From positions 1 to 32,914 of the forward strand of contig JAZRJL010000054.1 of NCBI GenBank assembly GCA_045645805.1: DNA of 32,914 nucleotides. Direction: 5' to 3'. Below are positions 6,818 to 15,812 of this stretch, in pieces. Every line of letters starts with the position of its first letter. Within the stretch, counting starts at the first letter, position 1. Source of the stretch: SIG440 sp045645805 (GTDB taxonomy: Bacteria > Bacillota > Clostridia > Monoglobales > Monoglobaceae). Both the position numbers and the translations under genes were made by a program. The notes beneath the pieces were generated by a model. It worked only from the letters and a program-made list of their open reading frames with translations. It searched no databases and was not told where the DNA came from.

Positions 6818-9130
6818 CTAATTAAATAATATCACTCTTATAAGTCCCCCGTTTGCAACGGACTTATCAGCATATATCGTAGCAGGCTTTCCCAAAAGTT
6901 CTTCGGCATCAGACAGAGAAATATTCGCATATCCTTTACCTGATGAATTTTTCTTTATAAATTGAACGTCTGTACCAAGCCGATATACATCGTTACCCAT
7001 CTTTATTCTGCTAAAATCAATTGCGGCCACTTTTGTTCCCGATTTAATGCAGATAAGTTTTTTCAACGAAGTAAGACTGCCCTGATTTATATTCATAGCA
7101 ACAGCATTTCCAGCACTTATGTTTGACGCATAATTTGTTGAATAGGTTTTTGACTGACCGTTTGAGAATATTGTATAGCTTCCACTTGCACTAAAATCAG
7201 ATACCTTTGAATTGTTTGCAGTAAGAATTCCGTAGGTGTAGTTTCCGCTTGTAACTCCCTCAACAATCAACAACGAAATATCCCCGAAAGAGCCTGAAGT
7301 GACAGCATAAATCACATTGCTTCCAGAAAGCTCATCAAGTGTAATTTCCTCAAAATCAATAACCTGAGCCATTGCTGTCCCTGTACGTGTATCAGGTGCA
7401 TAGGTGCGTTCAAGAATTACACAATCCCTTGTAAGCCATTTGTCCCCTATCTTTCGATTGTTTTTATCTATTTTACCCTTAATGTCACTTGTCTTATTTA
7501 GCGTAACAAAAACAGCATTTCCGTCATTATCAAATGATATTTTTCCAACGTCACCAATTTTTGTACTGTAATCACCTGTTGTTTTATATCTAACAGTATT
7601 TCCCTCACCATTTAATATTGTTGCATATTTATACTGTTTTCCACTTTCAAAAATATCCTGTGACATCTCGGTTGTATACGAGAGCAATATTCCATATTCC
7701 ACACCACTTGAACTATTCAGGTCAACAACATCTACTATTTTTCCGTCTCTGCCTAAAAGTGCAGTAACTGCTGACTTTAATTTATAACTTCCCGATTTTT
7801 CGCCAAGCTTATATGCAGCCGACCGTGTTTCAATTTCAAAAATATTCCCCGAAATATCAACGCTTGATACACTCGATTTACTTGGAAAAGCTTCGTTGTA
7901 AATACCCGAAAATCTGTCGCTGTAAAGATAAATGGTAGAATTGTCTGCAAGATAATATGCAACATCATACTGCGAAACAGCGTCCAGTGTTGCGCTTTCT
8001 CCGTTTTTAATAATCCTTGCATTGTCTATCTGGTCTTTTGACACACCAACCGTTTCAAATGCTTTGTATATGTCAGTACGGACAACTACCGCCTCGGTAT
8101 AGCTTGCATCATTAAATAACAGATAGTCCACACTTCCCGTTTCACCATATACAATTGAAACCGCAGCACCGTCTTCAACACTGTTTTTAAAGCTTCCGTA
8201 ACTGGTAATTGCTCCCTCGCTGTAAACAGGAGTACCATCTGTTACGCCAAGCGAGCGACTGTTTGAACCATTTTCAAAATATACAATTCCATCCACAAAA
8301 CCTTCAACTGTGGTCATAATCTTTTTTGGGGTATAGGTTGTTGTAAAATTTATAACCTCCTGATTGTCATTAAGAACAAGCTCAACCTTTGTAAGCGGAA
8401 CAAGATTAAGTTCTGTGTTTGCAAGCTTGTATGTTCCTCCGCTTGTTTTAACTTCATTTGATGCAAGACTTGCATCTTCATTTTTGGTTGCAATAACAAG
8501 AACCTCATCGGTCATATTGATATCCATTTTAGATATCAGTTTTTGTGTTGACCCGTTTAGCGAAGTCTGAAGAGCCCTATTTATCACAACAGCAAGATCG
8601 CCGCGTGTAATAAAGCTGTTTTCGCCAAGGTTTATTCCTTCAGTAAGCCCCAGCCCCCTTGCCTTTACCATATATGCATAGGGCCAATTGTCCCCCAAAT
8701 CTTGAGTTGTATAATCCATTGCACGTAGAAGTACCGTCACTGCCTCAGCAAATGTAATCTTTTTTTCGGGCATAAAGAGGCCGTTGGGGTAACCAACAAT
8801 AAGCTTGTGTTCTGCCGCCGTGTTTATATAACCATTGCCCCAGTGCGAAAGAGCAACATCATCAAATCGACGTGTACCTGCTTTGCTGTAAACCTCATCC
8901 TCAAGTCCCGAAACAAGAGTAATCATTTTTGCAAACTCTGCACGGGTTACGCTTTTTTCCGGGTTGAAATATCCTGCATACCCCGAAACAATACCATAGG
9001 TTGAAAGGGCTTCAACTGCGTCTGCATAGTACTTGCTGTTATCAACATCCTTATATGTCGATGCAAAAGCTGTAGGCATTATCATCAAAAGTATAAGTAC
9101 GACCGAAATCACTTTTTTTATTATATTCAT
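6818..9130 (-). CDS. Surface protein with three SLH domains
   Basis: The 770-residue protein has an N-terminal signal peptide (hydrophobic core VISVVLILLMIMPTAFA) followed by three S-layer homology domains at about residues 25-205. They start YKDVDNSKYYADAVEAL, FDDVALSHWGNGYI and GDNWPYAYMVKARGLG. SLH domains bind secondary cell-wall polymer and hold proteins on the surface. The remaining roughly 560 residues are Ser/Thr/Gly/Asn-rich and predicted mostly strand; I recognise no enzyme motif. AAAGGAATAG precedes the ATG. The stop is TAG, with a TGA two codons later. It starts 21 nt after the MacB-type permease, so it is probably made with the exporter. It could be an exported cargo or a cell-wall partner of the pump. 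Confidence 0.93.
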   Translation of the reverse strand: MNIIKKVISVVLILLMIMPTAFASTYKDVDNSKYYADAVEALSTYGIVSGYAGYFNPEKSVTRAEFAKMITLVSGLEDEVYSKAGTRRFDDVALSHWGNGYINTAAEHKLIVGYPNGLFMPEKKITFAEAVTVLLRAMDYTTQDLGDNWPYAYMVKARGLGLTEGINLGENSFITRGDLAVVINRALQTSLNGSTQKLISKMDINMTDEVLVIATKNEDASLASNEVKTSGGTYKLANTELNLVPLTKVELVLNDNQEVINFTTTYTPKKIMTTVEGFVDGIVYFENGSNSRSLGVTDGTPVYSEGAITSYGSFKNSVEDGAAVSIVYGETGSVDYLLFNDASYTEAVVVRTDIYKAFETVGVSKDQIDNARIIKNGESATLDAVSQYDVAYYLADNSTIYLYSDRFSGIYNEAFPSKSSVSSVDISGNIFEIETRSAAYKLGEKSGSYKLKSAVTALLGRDGKIVDVVDLNSSSGVEYGILLSYTTEMSQDIFESGKQYKYATILNGEGNTVRYKTTGDYSTKIGDVGKISFDNDGNAVFVTLNKTSDIKGKIDKNNRKIGDKWLTRDCVILERTYAPDTRTGTAMAQVIDFEEITLDELSGSNVIYAVTSGSFGDISLLIVEGVTSGNYTYGILTANNSKVSDFSASGSYTIFSNGQSKTYSTNYASNISAGNAVAMNINQGSLTSLKKLICIKSGTKVAAIDFSRIKMGNDVYRLGTDVQFIKKNSSGKGYANISLSDAEELLGKPATIYADKSVANGGLIRVILFN

Positions 9131-9151
9131 TTTTCTATTCCTTTCTTAATG

Positions 9152-10330
9152 TTAATCAGCATGAAGTGCATCTATCGGATTAAGCTTTGCTGCCTTGTTT
9201 GCAGGTGCCCAACCAAAGAAAATCCCGATTGCCGCCGAAAAGGCAAATGCACCAAGCATTACACCAAAGCTCGGGAATGCATTTATTCCCATTGCACCAC
9301 CAAGTATTGATGTACCTATAACCGATAGAATAATACCAACCAACCCACCCATACAGCTTACCAAAGCCGATTCTATTAAAAATTGCGAAAGTATACTTGA
9401 CCGTTTTGCACCGATTGCTTTTCTTATACCTATTTCACGAGTACGCTCGGTAACGGATACAAGCATTATATTCATAATGCCAATTCCGCCTACAACAAGT
9501 GAAATTCCTGCAATACCCGCCGTAAGAAGTGCCATCATGCCGGTAATTTCATCAAGTGCATCCATCATACTGGCAACGCTGACAACATTATATTCGTCCT
9601 CATCACCAAACTTACTGAATAAAAACCGTTTAAGTAGTGTTGTTGCGTCCTCGACACATTCAGCCGTAGCCGACCATACGGTATATGACCTGATTTTGCT
9701 TGTCCGGAAAAGTGTTCTTCCTGCAGAATACGGAACTATTATTAGATTATCCTCTGAGGTTTGTTCAGAATCCGAAATTTCGTCAAGAACACCCACAACC
9801 GTATAAAGCTCATTATTTATCTTAATCTTTTTGTCAATCGGGTCTTCAAACCCAAAAAGCTCCTGTGCATTGTAACTGCCGATAACTGCAACCTTTCTTC
9901 TTCTTTCAACATCAATTTCATTTATAAATCGTCCATTTACAACATCTCTGTTTTTTACCTCAAGATAATCTGCAGTAGTACCGGTAACTGATGAGGCTAT
10001 GTTTGAAGATTGGTACTTAACTGTAGAATTAGGTCTGGTCATATTTGGCACGACATAAGAAATATAATCGGGATTTTCATCCATAAATTTCTGCATTTCC
10101 TCAAAGCTTACATACTTTGTGCTGTTTCTTCCCGTAAATGAAACAGTTATACTGTTTGCACCAAGGGATTCAATTGAATCCGTAATACTGCCTGTTGAGC
10201 CTTGAACAACACTTACAAGGACAATCACCGCACATACACCGATTATAATTCCAAGCATTGTAAGAAAGGTTCGCATCTTGCTTGCGGCAATACTTTTAAT
10301 TGCCATTTTAAAAGCCTGTTTCAAATTCAT
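9152..10330 (-). CDS. MacB-type ABC transporter permease
   Basis: The 392-residue permease has the MacB/FtsX plan: one membrane segment near the N-terminus (TFLTMLGIIIGVCAVIVLVS), a large extracytoplasmic domain (about residues 45-260), then three C-terminal segments. The conserved region MLVSVTERTREIGIRKAIGA precedes the last two, and the protein ends GWAPANKAAKLNPIDALHAD, typical of the family. It pairs with the ATPase and adaptor upstream, as in YknXYZ-type systems of Gram-positives, which export peptides or toxic compounds by a mechanotransmission mechanism. GGAGGCC lies just ahead of the ATG and overlaps the stop of the ATPase gene. The substrate is unknown. Confidence 0.93.
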   Translation of the reverse strand: MNLKQAFKMAIKSIAASKMRTFLTMLGIIIGVCAVIVLVSVVQGSTGSITDSIESLGANSITVSFTGRNSTKYVSFEEMQKFMDENPDYISYVVPNMTRPNSTVKYQSSNIASSVTGTTADYLEVKNRDVVNGRFINEIDVERRRKVAVIGSYNAQELFGFEDPIDKKIKINNELYTVVGVLDEISDSEQTSEDNLIIVPYSAGRTLFRTSKIRSYTVWSATAECVEDATTLLKRFLFSKFGDEDEYNVVSVASMMDALDEITGMMALLTAGIAGISLVVGGIGIMNIMLVSVTERTREIGIRKAIGAKRSSILSQFLIESALVSCMGGLVGIILSVIGTSILGGAMGINAFPSFGVMLGAFAFSAAIGIFFGWAPANKAAKLNPIDALHAD

Positions 10331-10344
10331 TAAACTCTGGCCTC

Positions 10345-11079
10345 CTATACATTAACTTTCGACATATCACCGTCAACAAGAGAGTCAAAAACTATTTTCC
10401 CGTCTTTAATTCTTACAATACGTTCTGCCTCGTGAGCAATTTTGTTATCATGAGTAATCAAAATAACAGTTTTTCCCTCTTGGTGAAGCTCCTTAAGCAT
10501 TTGAAGCACCTCAGCGCCGGTTTTTGAATCAAGAGCACCTGTCGGCTCGTCTGCAAGAATTATCGGTGGTCTTGCCGCAAGAGCACGGGCAATTGAAGCA
10601 CGCTGCTGCTGTCCGCCCGAAAGCTCGGTTGGTTTGTGAAAACGACGGTCATAAAGCCCCACCCTTTCCAAGGCAACCTTTGTCATTTCTGTACGCTTTG
10701 ATGCCGGAATCCCTGCGTAAATTAAGGGAAGCTCTACATTTTCTTCAACTGTAAGCTTTTGCAAAAGATTATATTGCTGAAATATAAACCCTATTTCCTT
10801 GTTACGTATTGCTGCCTGCTCGTCTTCTCCAAAAGTTGATACCTCGTGACCATCAATATAATACTCACCCGAAGTAGGTGTATCAAGGCAGCCTATCATA
10901 TTCATAAGTGTAGATTTTCCCGAACCTGACGGACCAATAATTGCCACAAATTCATGGGGTCTTATTTTTAAGCTAACCCCGTCAAGGGCACGCACTTCGT
11001 TGTCACCCATCTTATATATTTTATACATATCTTTTATTTCAACAATATATTCCGATGCGGAAGTATTTTCAATTGCCAT
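10345..11079 (-). CDS. MacB-type ABC transporter ATP-binding protein
   Basis: This ATPase of the LolD/MacB group has Walker A GPSGSGKST, Q-loop IFQQYNLL, signature LSGGQQQR, Walker B IILADEPTGALD and H-loop ITHD, all intact. I place the start at the ATG at 11079 (MAIENT; GGTGAT 3 nt upstream matches the far end of the anti-SD pairing). A GTG at 11115 and an ATG at 11094 are in frame and possible. The gene follows the adaptor with almost no gap and precedes the permease by 14 nt, forming an adaptor-ATPase-permease transporter. The stop TAG is embedded in the ribosome binding site of the permease gene. Confidence 0.95.
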   Translation of the reverse strand: MAIENTSASEYIVEIKDMYKIYKMGDNEVRALDGVSLKIRPHEFVAIIGPSGSGKSTLMNMIGCLDTPTSGEYYIDGHEVSTFGEDEQAAIRNKEIGFIFQQYNLLQKLTVEENVELPLIYAGIPASKRTEMTKVALERVGLYDRRFHKPTELSGGQQQRASIARALAARPPIILADEPTGALDSKTGAEVLQMLKELHQEGKTVILITHDNKIAHEAERIVRIKDGKIVFDSLVDGDMSKVNV

Positions 11080-11115
11080 TATATCACCATCCATTCTCAA
11101 ATATGACTGAAACAC

Positions 11116-12963
11116 CTATCTTCCGCCCGGCATTCCGCCGCCTGTTCTGTTTCCGCCACTCACTCCTGACGGCATTCCTCCACCCGACATTCCACCACCA
11201 TGAATTCCACTCATCATTGCAAAAAACGGATTGGTTGATTGTCCTGATGATGGGATGTATGCAATTGTTTCGCCTTCAGAAAGTCCTGAAATAATTTCAA
11301 TGTTTGTTCCGTCGGAAATACCGATTACAACCTGTCTGATTTCATATCCATCCGGAATATTTGTTTTCCCTATTGCGTTACCACTACCTTTTTTTCCGTT
11401 TTCCGACGTTCTGTCACTTGGCATCTCTTGGGATATCTCAGGCATTTTACCCTCCGTCGTTCCTTCAGTTCTTTGAGGTGTTTCGTTCTTTTTCATACTA
11501 TCTGTTGTTTTATTACTATGCTTCTTTCTATCCGTTTTCACAAGCACACTTGCATTGCTTCCGCGAACACTCATAAGTGCATCCTCAGGAATTGTAACAA
11601 CATCATATGCTTCATTTATAAGAATATTTGCATTAACATTCATACCCGATTTAAGCTCACCCGGCTCATCAATGGTAAGCTCAACAGTAAAGGTTGTTAC
11701 ACCATCACCGCTTGAAACTCCCTCGCTTGCAATATTGGTAACCTTTGCCTCAAAAGAAGTTTCAGGTATTGCATCAGCATCTACAACAGCAGTTTGACCA
11801 AGCTTTATATTTGCTATATCAAGCTCATCAACAGTAATTGTAAATTTCATTTTTCTCATATCCGCAACAACCATCATAACAGTTGATGCATTTGAATTGT
11901 CGATTTTATCTCCTGCCTTACTGTTTTTGGTAATCACCGTACCCGAAATAGGTGATGTTATGTTGTAATTGTCAAGGGTTTTTTGATTTGATTTTACATT
12001 CAGCTGATTGCTTTTATGTGAGTTAACCAAAGATTTATTTGTAAGTCTTGCAATAAGCTGACCTTTTTGTACGTAATCGCCGTTTTTAACACTAATATAT
12101 GATACCTCGCCCGACACCTCGGCTCTAACATCTGTTGTTGTACCACCCTGGATTGTACCTGAGCCGGCAGAATTTACATCTCCCGAAGCTGTATGTACTG
12201 TTGCGGCAAAGGTTGTACCGTCTGCTAATGCCCCAGGATTTTTAATTTCAATTTCAATATTTCTTACCACACTTCCATCTGTACCAAGGTCGGCATTCGC
12301 TGTATATTTGTGGGTAACTATGCCCGAAAGTGTTGTCATATAAAGTGCACTTGTTGCAGTAACTCTGTCCCCAACAGCTATTTTATTAAAATCACTTACC
12401 GAAAACGGAATGTCAATATTCATCTTTTCAGCATTATTTATTTTTCCTATAACCCCCGAACCAATATTGTTGCCTACCTCTAATTTAAATTCAGACAGCT
12501 TTCCGCTTGCAGGTGCATATATATTAAGGTTACTTACATTTTCAGCAGACTCTTCAAGGTTCATTTGTGCCCTTTCCATATTGAGCTGTGCATCCTCATC
12601 ATCTATTTGATAAAGAGTGTCACCCTCTTCCACCATATCACCCTCTTCAAAGGGTGAAGAAATAATTTCGCCTCTTACAAGGGCTGTTATCTCATATCTT
12701 TCATATGGTTCAACAACACCACTTTGCTCAATTGTTTCGGTTATATTTCCGATTTCTGCCTGAACTTCAATGTAGCTTGTTTCTTTGTCTTTGTTATTTT
12801 TTCTTCCAAAAGCAAATGAACAAAGCATAGTCAAAACAAGTAATAATGCAACGATTAACATTATTTTTTTGGGCTTGGAAAGAACTTTAAATTTTTTCTT
12901 CCCTGCAATAAAAGCATTAACCAAAACTTTTTTTATTTTTCTAAAAAAATCTGCAATTTTCAT
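11116..12963 (-). CDS. MacA/HlyD-like efflux adaptor with Gly-Met-rich tail
   Basis: The 615-residue periplasmic-adaptor-type protein has a basic cytoplasmic N-terminus and one membrane segment (about residues 34-53, IMLIVALLLVLTMLCSFAFG). Two lipoyl-like half-motifs follow (VEEGDTLYQIDDEDAQ and VQKGQLIARLTNKS), with beta-barrel and membrane-proximal regions after them. It is longer than usual. A hydrophilic insert of about 70 residues (KKHSNKTTDSMKKNE onward) sits in the C-terminal region, and the end is a Gly/Met repeat tail (GGGMSGGGMPSG). The ATG at 12963 has GGAGG 6 nt upstream. It is the first gene of the exporter operon. The adaptor call is firm; the role of the insert and tail is unknown. 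Confidence 0.92.
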   Translation of the reverse strand: MKIADFFRKIKKVLVNAFIAGKKKFKVLSKPKKIMLIVALLLVLTMLCSFAFGRKNNKDKETSYIEVQAEIGNITETIEQSGVVEPYERYEITALVRGEIISSPFEEGDMVEEGDTLYQIDDEDAQLNMERAQMNLEESAENVSNLNIYAPASGKLSEFKLEVGNNIGSGVIGKINNAEKMNIDIPFSVSDFNKIAVGDRVTATSALYMTTLSGIVTHKYTANADLGTDGSVVRNIEIEIKNPGALADGTTFAATVHTASGDVNSAGSGTIQGGTTTDVRAEVSGEVSYISVKNGDYVQKGQLIARLTNKSLVNSHKSNQLNVKSNQKTLDNYNITSPISGTVITKNSKAGDKIDNSNASTVMMVVADMRKMKFTITVDELDIANIKLGQTAVVDADAIPETSFEAKVTNIASEGVSSGDGVTTFTVELTIDEPGELKSGMNVNANILINEAYDVVTIPEDALMSVRGSNASVLVKTDRKKHSNKTTDSMKKNETPQRTEGTTEGKMPEISQEMPSDRTSENGKKGSGNAIGKTNIPDGYEIRQVVIGISDGTNIEIISGLSEGETIAYIPSSGQSTNPFFAMMSGIHGGGMSGGGMPSGVSGGNRTGGGMPGGR

Positions 12964-13292
12964 TTTTGCCTCCAAGTCTGTATATATTTCCGTTATTTAC
13001 TTAAAATAATAACACAAGATTGTGAATTTAATATGAAGAAAAATGAAATTTTTAAATAATATTTTAAATTTTTACAACGCTTTTTCAACATATTTTAACA
13101 TATTTTAACACATTTTAAACAAGTTTTAGTTTATTTTAACCAAATATGATTATATTTTAACAAATAATTAAAATTTTGTTGAAATTTTTATTATTTTGTT
13201 GTAAAATTTTAGACATATGGTTTTAAATAGACAAACTGTTCTGATAAAGCCTCGGAACGCTTTGGCATATAGTATTAAAGGAGGAATTTATT
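12964..13292. other. AT-rich divergent region between the exporter operon and pfkA
   Basis: These 329 bases hold no gene. They must contain the promoters of both flanking genes. The most striking part is a run of TTTTAA units at helical spacing (13093-13160). A minus-strand TTGTAA-17-TAAAAA pair near 13047-13080 is a weak candidate promoter for the exporter. Confidence 0.6.
13093..13160. repeat. Phased TTTTAA units upstream of pfkA
   Basis: TTTTAA (once TTTTAG) begins at 13093, 13103, 13113, 13124, 13134 and 13155. The intervals are 10, 10, 11, 10 and 21, close to the 10.5-bp helical repeat. Such phasing tends to curve DNA or present repeated sites on one face. Confidence 0.6.
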
Positions 13293-14393
13293 ATGGGAGA
13301 AATAAAAAAAATTGCAGTTATGACAGGCGGCGGAGACTGCCCCGGTCTTAACCCCGTTATCCGTGCCGTTACAAAAACCGCTATTATGAAATACGGTCTT
13401 GAAGTTGTAGGTATCAAGCACGGCTATCGCGGACTTTATCTTGGTAAAGAGGAATTTGTTGACCTCACTGTTGAAAAGGTTGAAGAAATCATTTCAAAGG
13501 GTGGTACAATCCTCTACAGCTCAAATAAGGATAATCTTTTTGATTATACTTATGAAGACGAAAACGGCAACACCTGCCACGGTGATGTATCAGATGTAGG
13601 TGTTAAGAACCTTAAAGACAACGGCATTGATGCCCTTGTTGTTATTGGCGGTGACGGTACTCTTACAAGTGGCCGTGACTTTGCACGTAAAGGTGTTAAG
13701 GTTGTTGGTGTTCCCAAAACAATTGATAATGACCTTGCAGGTACAGACACAACATTTGGTTATGACACAGCTGTTGCAATTGCAGTTGACGCAATTGACA
13801 GACTTAAGACAACTGCTGAATCACACAGCAGAATTATGGTAGTTGAAGCAATGGGCAGATATGCAGGCTTCCTTGCTCTTGGTATGGGTATCGGCGGTGC
13901 TGCTGATGCAATCTTACTTCCTGAAATTGATTATGATATCAATAAGGTTGCTGAAAAGCTTAACGAAAACTTTGCCCGCGGAAAGAATTACGCAATTGTA
14001 GTTGTTGCTGAAGGTGCAAAGCCAAAGGATGGCGAATTATTTATTTCAAAGGTAAGAGAAGACAGCCCCGACCCCATTCGTCTTGGCGGTATTGCAAATG
14101 TTGTTGCTGACCAGCTTGAAGAGCTTTGCGGTCACGAAGCACGTCCTGTTATTCTTGGTCATGTTCAGCGTGGTGGCTCACCTACTGCAAACGATAGAAT
14201 TCTTTCAACAAGATATGGTTCACACGCAGTTGAACTTTTGATGCAGGGTAAGTTTGGCAACCTTGTTACCCTTGACGGCAACAAAATGTCATGCGAATCA
14301 CTTGAAAACGTTATAGGTGCAAACAAGGCAGTTGATCCTGACGGCGAGCTCGTTAGAATCGCTGAAGCAACAGGCGTTTCATTCGGTAGATAA
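13293..14393 (+). CDS. pfkA: 6-phosphofructokinase (PfkA family, group with PKTIDND)
   Basis: The enzyme phosphorylates fructose 6-phosphate to the 1,6-bisphosphate in glycolysis. It is 366 residues. Visible motifs are the phosphate-binding GGGDCPGLN (12-20), VIGGDGTLT (118-125), the catalytic PKTIDNDL with Asp145, and the substrate-binding MGRYAGFLAL. The residue after GGD is Gly122 (E. coli Gly104), which favours ATP. The residue before TIDND is Lys142 (E. coli Gly124), which is otherwise typical of PPi enzymes. This Gly/Lys combination is known in ATP-using group III enzymes, so ATP is the more likely donor. AAAGGAGG lies 9 nt before the ATG. It stands alone on the plus strand with its own terminator. 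Confidence 0.95.
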   Translation: MGEIKKIAVMTGGGDCPGLNPVIRAVTKTAIMKYGLEVVGIKHGYRGLYLGKEEFVDLTVEKVEEIISKGGTILYSSNKDNLFDYTYEDENGNTCHGDVSDVGVKNLKDNGIDALVVIGGDGTLTSGRDFARKGVKVVGVPKTIDNDLAGTDTTFGYDTAVAIAVDAIDRLKTTAESHSRIMVVEAMGRYAGFLALGMGIGGAADAILLPEIDYDINKVAEKLNENFARGKNYAIVVVAEGAKPKDGELFISKVREDSPDPIRLGGIANVVADQLEELCGHEARPVILGHVQRGGSPTANDRILSTRYGSHAVELLMQGKFGNLVTLDGNKMSCESLENVIGANKAVDPDGELVRIAEATGVSFGR

Positions 14394-14415
14394 TAGTTAT
14401 TATCATAACAGGAAA

Positions 14416-14457
14416 GGGACTGAAAAAAGTTAAACTTTTTTCAGTCCCATCTTTTTT
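14416..14457 (+). terminator. Rho-independent terminator of pfkA
   Basis: GGGACTGAAAAAAGT (14416-14430) pairs perfectly with 14434-14448 around a TAA loop, followed by ATCTTTTTT. Its A-rich left arm suggests it may also stop transcription arriving from hflX. Confidence 0.9.
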
Positions 14458-14494
14458 ATTACACCCGTAATTATTTCATTATATCTATTTCTTT

Positions 14495-14532
14495 ATTTTC
14501 TTGTCCTTTGCGTTTTGAACTATTTTTACATC
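14495..14532 (-). repeat. Block resembling the sequence downstream of the SLH gene
   Basis: Read on the minus strand, this block just after the hflX stop begins GATGTAAAAATAGTTCAAA and ends AAGAAAAT. It aligns over about 38 bases, at roughly 80 percent identity by eye, with 6799-6761, which likewise lies just downstream of a minus-strand gene. Confidence 0.4.
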
Positions 14533-14537
14533 ACATT

Positions 14538-15791
14538 TTATGCCATAAATTGTTTTATCTTGTCAATATCTTTTATATCAACCAGAACATCTGCAAAAAT
14601 CCCGTCTTCACGGTATTCTTCCGAAAATACTTTTCCATTTACACGTATCTGGCTTAAGACCCCCGCATCTGTATATGGTACAAGTATCTGAATCCGTCTT
14701 ACTGTTGATTTAAGCTTTTCGCAAATAACATCAAGAAGTTTGTCCGTTCCGTAGCCGCTTTTTGCTGATATAAAGACGGTATCTTTACCCATAACAACTC
14801 CCCTGTCGTCAAGGATATCACATTTATTTGCAACAATAATCATCGGAATTGAACTTCCGCCAAGCTCATCAATAAGTGTTTTTGTAATATTCATCTGTTC
14901 TTCTGCCTCGTCTGACGAAATGTCACACACATTTAAAATTAAATCCGCATTCACTGCTTCTTCAAGAGTTGACTTAAAAGCCTCAACAAGATTATGTGGA
15001 AGTCTGCTGACAAGACCTACTGTATCAACAAGCATAACCGTTCTGCCATCAGGCAATTCAAGTGCCCTTGCCGTAGGGTCAAGAGTAGCAAAAAGCATAT
15101 TTTCGGCAAGCACCCCTGCCTGAGTCAATTGATTTAAAAGTGTTGATTTACCCACATTGGTATAACCAACAATAGCAATTGTTGTTACACCATCCTTCTT
15201 CCTGCGTTTGTGAGCATATTCACGTCGTTTTGTAAGTTCCTTAAGCTGACCCTCAAGCTTTTCAATCCTATGTCGGATATACCGCTTGTCTGTTTCAAGC
15301 TTTGCTTCTCCCGGTCCACGAGAACCAATACCTCCACCTTGACGTGATAAAGCCCTGCCCATACCGGATAGTCTAGGCAATCTATATTTAAGCTGGGCAA
15401 GCTCCACCTGAAGCCGTCCCTCGGCACTTTTGGCACGCTGGGCAAAAATATCAAGAATAAGAGTAGTGCGGTCAATAACGGTTGCATCGACCGTTTCCTC
15501 AATATTACGCATTTGTGATGCAGTCAGCTCGTGATTGAATATCACCATTTCAACATCATTATTTTTACAAAAATCGGCTATTTCCCAAAGCTTGCCTGTA
15601 CCAACACAGGTTGCCGCTTCAAAGGCAGGCATTTTCTGAACAAAGTGAGCAATTACCTCTGCTCCGGCAGTTTCTGCAAGACTTTCAAGCTCGTCCATTG
15701 CTCTAAGCATATCAAACTCACCTGTATCAACACCACAAAGTACTGCGATGGGTTTATCTCGATTTTGTTGCAAGTCTATAAGTTCTGACAT
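14538..15791 (-). CDS. hflX: GTPase HflX
   Basis: HflX is a ribosome-associated GTPase that rescues stalled or heat-damaged ribosomes by splitting 70S particles. The product is 417 residues. The N-terminal HflX domain is followed by a glycine-rich segment (RLSGMGRALSRQGGGIGSRG, about 160-180), a basic coiled-coil, then the G domain: G1 GYTNVGKST, G3 DTVGL, G4 NKCD and G5 SAK. I chose the ATG at 15791 (MSEL) because AAAGGA lies about 7 nt upstream; the open frame begins at a TTG that overlaps this site. It follows the PBP gene by 21 nt, so it is likely the last gene of the FHA-FtsW-PBP unit. Confidence 0.96.
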   Translation of the reverse strand: MSELIDLQQNRDKPIAVLCGVDTGEFDMLRAMDELESLAETAGAEVIAHFVQKMPAFEAATCVGTGKLWEIADFCKNNDVEMVIFNHELTASQMRNIEETVDATVIDRTTLILDIFAQRAKSAEGRLQVELAQLKYRLPRLSGMGRALSRQGGGIGSRGPGEAKLETDKRYIRHRIEKLEGQLKELTKRREYAHKRRKKDGVTTIAIVGYTNVGKSTLLNQLTQAGVLAENMLFATLDPTARALELPDGRTVMLVDTVGLVSRLPHNLVEAFKSTLEEAVNADLILNVCDISSDEAEEQMNITKTLIDELGGSSIPMIIVANKCDILDDRGVVMGKDTVFISAKSGYGTDKLLDVICEKLKSTVRRIQILVPYTDAGVLSQIRVNGKVFSEEYREDGIFADVLVDIKDIDKIKQFMA

Positions 15792-15812
15792 AAATTTTCC
15801 TTTCAAAAACTC

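Noticed and set aside
9195..9806. 203-residue open frame opposite the MacB-type permease
   Set aside because: It is a shadow of the well-supported permease gene. Its Pro/Ser/Ile-rich composition and missing start site do not support a gene.
12964..13292. Riboswitch or CRISPR-like array upstream of pfkA
   Set aside because: The repeated TTTTAA units are short, have no constant spacers and show no conserved structured core.
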